From NCBI RefSeq assembly GCF_041080815.1, contig NZ_CP160205.1, positions 4,712,001 to 4,776,000 on the forward strand: a stretch of 64,000 nt of DNA. The letters are read 5' to 3'. The translations under genes were made by a program, and so were the position numbers. Within the stretch, counting starts at the first letter, position 1. Each line of letters starts with the position of its first letter. Source of the stretch: Mucilaginibacter yixingensis. Lineage in GTDB: Bacteria; Bacteroidota; Bacteroidia; Sphingobacteriales; Sphingobacteriaceae. The notes under the pieces are model-generated. The model worked only from the letters and a program-made list of their open reading frames with translations, was not told the DNA's origin and did not search any database. Positions 58,091-64,000 of the stretch are shown here, one piece after another.

Positions 58091-60565
58091 TTAGTAATCA
58101 ATATCAAATCCCTGCAGCATCAACCGGTTTCCAGGCGACACCGTGCCCGTATGCTGCAAGCCAGCACCACCAAAGGTATTTGGATCAATTGTAGCTGATA
58201 GATTTACCTCGTGCACCAAGCCTTCATCTTTTTGAATTTGCTGTTGCGGGGTAGTGCTGGTTACGTTGGCGCTGAGCAAGTTACCTTTAACATTCAGCTT
58301 CACAACGCAGCCAGGTACAAATGCAGATGAATAAACCTCTTTACCAATTGGCGTGCTTGCGCCATTCACAAACTTGTAAAGCGTAAACTTAACGCCTTCG
58401 CCATAGGCTGGCGTACGTTGAATGCGCAGGCCATAGCCGGTCAGCGTTTTGGCATCAAATTTAATATACACATCGGCATATTGCCCGGTCGCACTGCCAA
58501 AGCCTTGCCCTGATACTTTATGCGGACTTAGTTTTACCGTAACCGCCATATCGCCATAAGTACCGTCTTGCGCATACAGCAACCGGGCTCCGCGTGCAAC
58601 GGTGACCAGGCCTATCCGGTCGGCAGTGCCGTCGTCGCCGGGGCCGTAGGTCCAGGCGCTGCCTGTACCTGGCTGCCATTCAAATTCGGCGCCTATATCT
58701 GCAGGGCGGTAGGTATCCAGCGTCCACCATCCATTGCGGACGGCCACGCTTCTTTGCACCGCAATGTTTTGGAAATCGGTATGGATGTTTTTAGTTGATA
58801 CATCTTTCGCCGTTATCTTCCTGCTGATGGCCATTACACCACTGCCGGCTAAACTTGTTGCATGTTTGGGCTCTATTTTGGCCACCAGGTAATATCCCAC
58901 ATCACCGGTTGTTAACGGATACGTTTTTAACGGTTTATTTAACCGGCTCACCGCTACCGGGATGGTGTCCGTTCCTTGTGCAGATGTAGCGCGGTACCAA
59001 CTGATGAGCGACACATCGGCCCGTTTGCCTATGTTGCTCAAGGCATAGTCAACGCTGATACTGCCATTTGCAGGTTCGTTAACTTTAAATGCACTGGCAA
59101 GTGCCGGGGCCGGCAACGGATTGGCTACAACATCAATATAAGCCACACCAACAATTCCGCCGGCGGTTATACCCTGCACATAGGCCCGTTGCGTTTGCTC
59201 GGTAGCGTTGTGCCCTGTTACGGTTACGGCGCCGTCGCCATTGTCAGTAAGCGATAGTATTTTAGCATCACTTACACTCCATTTAACCGGCGTGGTTGTC
59301 TTTACCCTTTCCGGGTAGATGATGTATGAAACCGGAGTTGATTCCCCTGCCTTCAATTTTGGCTTAGCCGCGCGCAGGTTCAGGCGAAAGGCAAGATTAC
59401 CGTAGGCCGCCATTTTTAATTTTTGGCCGGCAGGGTCCCAGTCGTCATTCTCGCGCAACAGGTTGTAAATATTATATTCGGCGCCAACTTTATAAGGCTT
59501 AAGTGTTTCAGGTGTTAAGGTTACAGACAGGTCTGGCCGGGCTGCACTAACGGCCACCGGCTTGCCATGCAACGTGTTATGATATACATATTGCCTTACA
59601 TCGTCGTTTAAAACATTGGTCCACTCTAACCGGCCAATATTACCCTCAAACACACCGTCAATAGTAGGGAAGGCGGCATTTCTTTTGGCATAATACACGG
59701 TGGCATTGGCCCCGGCATCGCGCAACATCCCAACAAACCGGCAGCCCAGGTAAGCCTGAATAATGGTAGACCCGCCCGGCGAAGGGTGATTGGCATAATA
59801 GTTAAAAGTACAATTGCGATAAACGGTTACATCGCCACTGCCTATAGCATCATCAGTACATTGAAAAAAACACTTGTCAAAAAATTCACGGTGAGCCCGC
59901 CCTGCAAGCAGGTTCAGAAAACTCACGAAACGGCAGTTTTCAAACAACCATTTATCAGCCCTTTCGGTACCGGCGTTAGTGATGGTTTGCGCCTGGGTAA
60001 TGGTGGTTTGTCTTTTCGGATAACTCTTGCTCGGGTCAGGACCATAAACCAGGTCGACATTACAATAATTGCCAAAGGTGATATTATATGCATGGAATGC
60101 ATTACCCAACCCGATCACGTTCCAGTTGCCCCGAGATCCGGCCATTTGCCCTCTGTTGCCCGCAATAATGGTATGTTCAGGATTGTCTGACAGGCCGATC
60201 ATCGTGATGTTAGCCTGTGGCAATAACAAACCTATCAGATGGTTTTCGGCGTTGTCGCTTTTAGGATCGTCTGTCCAGTAAACGTCGGGCTCCAGATAAA
60301 CAACAGTTGGCGTGGCCTCTGTCCCGCTTTTGGCATTGGCCGCCAGCTCCTGCAGGCTACCAAAAGTGTATGGTCCGCGGCTCTCCTTTTTCAGTTTGGC
60401 ATTTACATACAAGGCATGCTCATTCAGCTGAATGGTTTTACCCTGGTATTTGATGGATGTTGCGGGTGCTGTTGCGCCGGACTTGTTGCCCTGGGCAATC
60501 AATGCCGTTGGCATAACAAATAACAACATAAGCATCACATACGGACGCAGGCTTGATAATCTCAT
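58091..60565 (-). CDS. Large secreted pectin-lyase-fold protein (pectinesterase-like)
   Basis: A protein of 824 residues with a signal peptide ending ALIAQ. Residues about 40-350 show parallel beta-helix coils (HAYNITFGNYCNVDL, FENCRFVSFLN, DVTVYRNCTFNYYA) with a conserved-looking TDDAIGSGD. Residues about 390-600 look like Ig-like and dockerin-less linker modules, and residues about 620-824 look like a concanavalin-type beta-sandwich (GSGWTY to LMLQGFDIDY). The classical pectinesterase Asp/Arg blocks are not clear, so hydrolase, lyase or binding roles are all possible. It would act on plant cell-wall polysaccharide outside the cell. Confidence 0.7.
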   Translation of the reverse strand: MRLSSLRPYVMLMLLFVMPTALIAQGNKSGATAPATSIKYQGKTIQLNEHALYVNAKLKKESRGPYTFGSLQELAANAKSGTEATPTVVYLEPDVYWTDDPKSDNAENHLIGLLLPQANITMIGLSDNPEHTIIAGNRGQMAGSRGNWNVIGLGNAFHAYNITFGNYCNVDLVYGPDPSKSYPKRQTTITQAQTITNAGTERADKWLFENCRFVSFLNLLAGRAHREFFDKCFFQCTDDAIGSGDVTVYRNCTFNYYANHPSPGGSTIIQAYLGCRFVGMLRDAGANATVYYAKRNAAFPTIDGVFEGNIGRLEWTNVLNDDVRQYVYHNTLHGKPVAVSAARPDLSVTLTPETLKPYKVGAEYNIYNLLRENDDWDPAGQKLKMAAYGNLAFRLNLRAAKPKLKAGESTPVSYIIYPERVKTTTPVKWSVSDAKILSLTDNGDGAVTVTGHNATEQTQRAYVQGITAGGIVGVAYIDVVANPLPAPALASAFKVNEPANGSISVDYALSNIGKRADVSLISWYRATSAQGTDTIPVAVSRLNKPLKTYPLTTGDVGYYLVAKIEPKHATSLAGSGVMAISRKITAKDVSTKNIHTDFQNIAVQRSVAVRNGWWTLDTYRPADIGAEFEWQPGTGSAWTYGPGDDGTADRIGLVTVARGARLLYAQDGTYGDMAVTVKLSPHKVSGQGFGSATGQYADVYIKFDAKTLTGYGLRIQRTPAYGEGVKFTLYKFVNGASTPIGKEVYSSAFVPGCVVKLNVKGNLLSANVTSTTPQQQIQKDEGLVHEVNLSATIDPNTFGGAGLQHTGTVSPGNRLMLQGFDIDY

Positions 60566-60737
60566 GTTAGTGGTATTGGGTTACAATTGGTTATTGCAAA
60601 TTACAACTAATATGGATTGGTCAAGATGCTGGAGCCCGGTTTAATGGGGGCTGGTGGGTAAAAATTAAGTGACAATGGGAAGTATATTTAATAGCAATCA
60701 GGCACTTTAAGTCGACCTCACTTTGTATTTCAAATTT

Positions 60738-60745
60738 TATATTTG
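60738..60745 (+). promoter_or_regulatory. -7 box TATATTTG for the gene at 60750
   Basis: Exact TAnnTTTG match ending 5 nt before the ATG at 60750, so transcription would begin at or next to the start codon. Confidence 0.4.
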
Positions 60746-60749
60746 ATAC

Positions 60750-61283
60750 ATGAAGGACAACAAACCTAAACTAACTCTATTTAAATGGATTTCGTTGATC
60801 CTGTTAATTATCGGTCTCCTGTTTATCTATTTTATCCCTCGGGCAATTATGTACCCCGATTACGCAATCATTGAGTGGCTCGTTTTCCTATGCATCTTTT
60901 TTATAATCCCAATACTAGCCTTAGCTACTTTATGGGGGTTTACTCATAAAGTAACTAAGGCTAGTATTTGTATAGCGCTAGTATTGCCGATGATAATTGG
61001 CCCCACGTTCGAATTGTTTCAGAATCATCGCGCAAGGGTGGAATTAAAGAAATATGGAACCTGGACCAACGCTATTGTTATCAATAGGAAGCAGGTAAGT
61101 GAGCATGGAGGAGGGTTCCAGCATTGGGCAATAGCATGCAAGTATGTGGTAAACAATCGTACCTACGAAACAAAATTCCACGATGATGAACTGAACATTC
61201 ACCCAATTGGCGACACCATCAAAATAATTTACAGCAGTAAGTTTCCTAAAATATATTCGCTGAGTGACGAGTGGAAAAACTAA
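60750..61283 (+). CDS. Membrane protein with DUF3592-like C-terminal domain
   Basis: A protein of 177 residues. Three hydrophobic helices in the first 90 residues (SLILLIIGLLFIYFIPRAIM, then two more) are followed by an extracytoplasmic or cytosolic domain with LKKYGTWTNAIVINRKQV and IGDTIKIIYSSKFPKIYSL, strands reminiscent of DUF3592. Function unknown. Single gene. Confidence 0.62.
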   Translation: MKDNKPKLTLFKWISLILLIIGLLFIYFIPRAIMYPDYAIIEWLVFLCIFFIIPILALATLWGFTHKVTKASICIALVLPMIIGPTFELFQNHRARVELKKYGTWTNAIVINRKQVSEHGGGFQHWAIACKYVVNNRTYETKFHDDELNIHPIGDTIKIIYSSKFPKIYSLSDEWKN

Positions 61284-61348
61284 TTTGCCTATTAAGGGCA
61301 AAACCGCTTCAATTAGCTTTTTTACCCTTAATAAAGTAACAACCTGCG

Positions 61349-62815
61349 TTACGCCGCCTTCAGCGCAAAGAAGAATGTAGTTCCCTCACCCAGATCAGAT
61401 TCTACCCAGATACGGCCCTGGTGACGTTCCAATATTCTTTTTACAATGGTGAGGCCCATACCCACACCCTCGTATTGACCGCTGCTGTTATGCAGGCGAC
61501 TAAAAATCTCGAAGATCTTTTTATGGTTCTCTTTGGCAATACCGATGCCGTTATCGCTTACGGCAAAAATCTGCTCATTGCCTTGTTCAAAGCTGCGTAC
61601 GGTTAGTTCGGGCGTTTTGTTGCCGCGGTATTTAATGCCGTTGCCCATCAGGTTCTGGAACAGCTGCACCATTTGCACGTAGTTGGCGTCAATCTCAGGC
61701 ATGCCTTCAATAGTCACTACGGCGCCGCATTCGTTTACTTTGTTTTGCAGATTTCCCAGCGCCTCTTCGGCTGCCTTTTTCATATCTACCTTCACAAAAG
61801 CGTCCGTCTGCGAGTCAGTAACGGTATACTGGTAAATGCCCTCAATGGTGTTGGTCATGTTGTAAGATACCTGAGTCAGCATCTGCATAGTTTCCTGCAA
61901 ATCTTCCGACAGGTCCTCACCCAGCATTTGCAGCGTATTGATCAATAGCACACAAGAAGCAATGGGCGAGCGTAGGTCATGCGCAATGATGTGGGCAAAA
62001 CGCTCCAGATCCTGATTTTTTAAACGCAGCATCTCCAAGAGGCCGCTGTTGTAAGCTTCCAGCTTTTTGTAGTTGAGTACAGATTTAACGATACTAGGCA
62101 AAATGAGCATGTGCTCACCCATGTTTTTATCCTTGATCAGATAATCAGCGGCGCCGGCTTTCATCAGTTCAACCGCTGTTTTTTCTGAGCCCTGGCCCGT
62201 GGCTATTACAATCGGGATATCGGCGGCCTTTGCAATGGCAATCGAGTCAAACGCAGTGCCATCGGGCAGGTTAAAGTCAGAAACAATCAGGTCATATTTT
62301 TTCTTACCCACCTGCGCCCTCAGCTCTTCAATACTGGATACCACATCGCATTCATACTGCGGATTGAGTTTGATGAACTTACGTTTGATGAAGGTGATAT
62401 CGATCTCCTCATCTTCCAGGAACAAGATCTTGTTTTGACCACTTAAGGTTAGCTGCTCATTAATTAGTTGTGAAACATGGATCGGCAGTTGCTTTAGATA
62501 GTCACCATCAGGATCTTTAACCAGTTCTCTAACCACATGATTTTTGAACGATTGTGAATCCGCATCCTTCAATATCAGCAGCGGAATTTTGGTCAGCTCC
62601 AGAAAAGGCGAAAACTGGGTATAAAAGCCCCGGTTAACCAGCGCATCCTGGGCTATTAAGAAATCATTGTTGTAGAGCTTAACAGATTTTTCAAACTCGT
62701 CCTGACTGGCGTAGTAGGTTATTTGTGGCTGTTGAAATGCAGCGTTAAGCTCGTTATTAATTAATATTTGCTCTTGTTGATTGGCAATTACGGTTATTCT
62801 CAGATTATTCATCAT
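61349..62815 (-). CDS. Receiver-histidine kinase hybrid
   Basis: A protein of 488 residues. A divergent N-terminal segment (1-125) with a receiver-like look, a true receiver with phospho-acceptor Asp180 (VSDFNLPDG) and Lys228, then a HisKA domain with His279 in HIIAHDLRSPIAS, and an ATPase domain with LFQNLMGNGIKYRG (N), VSDNGIGIAKE (G1) and GVGMGLTIVKRI (G2). No membrane segment, so it is cytosolic. It follows a single-domain response regulator gene (51 bp) and another kinase, forming a probable phosphorelay. Confidence 0.87.
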   Translation of the reverse strand: MMNNLRITVIANQQEQILINNELNAAFQQPQITYYASQDEFEKSVKLYNNDFLIAQDALVNRGFYTQFSPFLELTKIPLLILKDADSQSFKNHVVRELVKDPDGDYLKQLPIHVSQLINEQLTLSGQNKILFLEDEEIDITFIKRKFIKLNPQYECDVVSSIEELRAQVGKKKYDLIVSDFNLPDGTAFDSIAIAKAADIPIVIATGQGSEKTAVELMKAGAADYLIKDKNMGEHMLILPSIVKSVLNYKKLEAYNSGLLEMLRLKNQDLERFAHIIAHDLRSPIASCVLLINTLQMLGEDLSEDLQETMQMLTQVSYNMTNTIEGIYQYTVTDSQTDAFVKVDMKKAAEEALGNLQNKVNECGAVVTIEGMPEIDANYVQMVQLFQNLMGNGIKYRGNKTPELTVRSFEQGNEQIFAVSDNGIGIAKENHKKIFEIFSRLHNSSGQYEGVGMGLTIVKRILERHQGRIWVESDLGEGTTFFFALKAA

Positions 62816-62865
62816 GAGCTATTGCGGTAAAAAGGTATTCGGTAAATGTTCTTAATCAGGCAAGG

Positions 62866-63315
62866 TTACTCTTGCGATGGCTTGGGCGGTTGGTTCAGCA
62901 TTAACCAGTACATGCCCAGTTGCTTTACGGCATCGGCAAAGTTCATGAAGTCAATAGGTTTAACAATGTAGCTGTTAACCCCCAGCTCGTATGCTTTCTT
63001 AATATCCACATCTTCTTTTGAAGACGTCATCATAATTACCGGTATTGATCTCAGCACTTCCGACGCCTTGATCTGCTCCAGTACTTCCAGACCGTTAACG
63101 CGTGGCAGCTTCAGGTCTAGCAAAATCAGCTTAGGGATGGCCTGCGGAACTTTCTCAGGACCGGTACCAAAAAGGTAATCAAGCGCATACTGGCCGTCTT
63201 CCAGCCATTTAATATCATTAATCAGGTTATATTTCTTTAGTGCGCGGATGGTTAGCGTTGCATCTTCTTCACGGTCTTCCACCAGCAGCACTTCAGGATA
63301 TTCTTTAATGTTCAT
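62866..63315 (-). CDS. Single-domain response regulator (Rcp1-like)
   Basis: A protein of 149 residues, receiver only. Acidic pocket Glu13/Asp14 (VEDREEDA), phospho-acceptor Asp67 (LLDLKLPRVNG), Thr in MMTSS and Lys in IVKPIDF. Small receivers of this type sit next to bacteriophytochrome-like kinases and pass phosphate on. It lies between two kinases of the cluster. Confidence 0.9.
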   Translation of the reverse strand: MNIKEYPEVLLVEDREEDATLTIRALKKYNLINDIKWLEDGQYALDYLFGTGPEKVPQAIPKLILLDLKLPRVNGLEVLEQIKASEVLRSIPVIMMTSSKEDVDIKKAYELGVNSYIVKPIDFMNFADAVKQLGMYWLMLNQPPKPSQE

Positions 63316-63351
63316 ACAATGAAAAATAGAATTATGATAAAAACTGCCTGC

Positions 63352-64000
63352 TTATACAATAGGCAGGCTAAAACTAAAAGTGGCCCCCTCGCCCAAGGCA
63401 CCTTCTGCACTTACTACCCCGCCATGACGGTCAATCACTTTTTTCACAATGCTCGGACCAATACCCGTACCTTCAAAATCTTTATCATTATGCAGGCGCG
63501 AAAATATTTTGAACAGCTTGTTTTTATACTTCTCATCAAAACCCGCACCATTGTCTTTCACGGTATAGGTTATGCTGTCTCCCGTGATTTTTGAGTAGAC
63601 AACAATCCTCGTTTCCGGGGTATTTCGGGAATATTTTAACGCGTTAGAAACAAAGTTAGTTACCACCTGGGTAATCATCGCCTGGTCGCCAACGGCTGGT
63701 GCAAGCTCTCCTAACTCAAAAACCACCTTGTGGCCGGCAGGCTCTTGTCGCATTAGCTCCTCAAACACAGCCCTGAAGATGGCCTTCATGTCTAATGATG
63801 AGTTGATCTTCTTGGCACGGCTCAATTTGGAGAACGACAGGATATCGTCGATCAGATTACCCATTCGCAGGGCGTTGTTAACAATGGTGTTCAGCGTTTT
63901 CTGACCCTCAGCATCCAGCTTATCACCGTAATCTTCCATCATAATATTGCTGAAACCGGCTATGGCACGCAAAGGTGCCCGCAAGTCATGACTTACAGAA
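63352..64000 (-). CDS. Histidine kinase C-terminal part (partial, runs out of the window)
   Basis: The coding frame runs from a stop at 63352 to the window end. The first visible residues read SVSHDLRAPLRAIAGFS, the H-box of phytochrome-like kinases, followed by LVTNFVSNALKYSRNTPET (N box), DNGAGFDEKY (G1) and GTGIGPSIVKKVIDRHGG (G2, with Pro in place of the usual Leu). The sensor part lies outside. It is 36 bp upstream of the single-domain receiver and should be its donor. Confidence 0.87.
   Translation of the reverse strand, partial: SVSHDLRAPLRAIAGFSNIMMEDYGDKLDAEGQKTLNTIVNNALRMGNLIDDILSFSKLSRAKKINSSLDMKAIFRAVFEELMRQEPAGHKVVFELGELAPAVGDQAMITQVVTNFVSNALKYSRNTPETRIVVYSKITGDSITYTVKDNGAGFDEKYKNKLFKIFSRLHNDKDFEGTGIGPSIVKKVIDRHGGVVSAEGALGEGATFSFSLPIV

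Noticed and set aside
61290..61333. Terminator between 61283 and 61349
   Set aside because: TATTAAGGG and CCCTTAATA pair over 9 bp but enclose a 26-nt loop with the T-run inside it; not a convincing terminator.

Overview
The window looks like chromosomal DNA of a Bacteroidota member, most likely family Sphingobacteriaceae (Mucilaginibacter/Pedobacter-like). The signs are short-leader genes behind TAnnTTTG-type -7 boxes, a flexirubin/aryl-polyene-type fatty-acid-like operon, an ECF sigma factor followed by a membrane-anchored partner, a Gly-rich single-RRM protein, Cys-rich small proteins typical of the phylum beside RND metal pumps, and very weak Shine-Dalgarno signals. The genus is inference; no rRNA is present. 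No CRISPR array, intact transposase or intact integrase is visible.

Layout. 1-2677: the end of a polyene-type synthase operon (SDR reductase tail, FabZ-like dehydratase, ketosynthase, ACP, phosphopantetheinyl transferase). 2838-5810: a small membrane protein, a secreted esterase, a VOC-fold protein and two AT-rich orphan membrane proteins. 5993-6064: tRNA-Glu. 6292-12504: a compact six-gene operon that I read as an ergothioneine synthesis, uptake and recycling unit (short DUF427-like ORF, flavin disulfide reductase, EgtV-like ATPase, EgtU-like permease/binding-protein fusion, EgtB, EgtD). 12709-14864: ECF sigma factor plus a membrane-anchored beta-barrel-like partner. 15013-23637: methyltransferases, an L-Ala-D/L-Glu-type epimerase, a YfcC-type transporter, FabF and a metallophosphoesterase. 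23876-31281: a NarL-type two-component operon, a radical SAM protein, an AhpD-like protein, an AraC regulator, a DUF1348 protein and an RRM protein. 31647-39726: nitroreductase, a GT51 transglycosylase, Mrp and Nfu (Fe-S proteins), an SDR and a lipoprotein. 39852-39923: tRNA-Arg(CCU).

40850-55039 is a metal-resistance block on the minus strand. It has a CusA-type pump with an outer-membrane channel, two tandem adaptors and two accessory periplasmic proteins. After a terminator-like hairpin follows a CzcA-TolC fusion, a CzcB adaptor and the cut-off His-rich N-terminus of what looks like a metal P-type ATPase, which ends next to a tRNA T-arm-like fragment. Key residues separate the two pumps: a CusA Met triad in one, a DFGxxxDGAxxxxE CzcA relay in the other. 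55144-61283 holds orphan AT-rich genes, an OmpL-like barrel and a large pectin-lyase-fold protein. 61349-64000 is a two-component signalling cluster running off the end.

The most interesting items are: (1) the ergothioneine operon, whose EgtU-like fusion carries a substrate-binding domain in circularly permuted order and which includes a flavoprotein that could recycle the oxidised thiol; (2) the truncated ATPase and tRNA-like scars bounding the metal block; (3) a twin palindromic operator upstream of the nitroreductase; (4) a gene-free 370-bp stretch with several plus-strand hairpins that may encode a small RNA; (5) several families of long TGTCA...TGACA-bounded intergenic palindromes.
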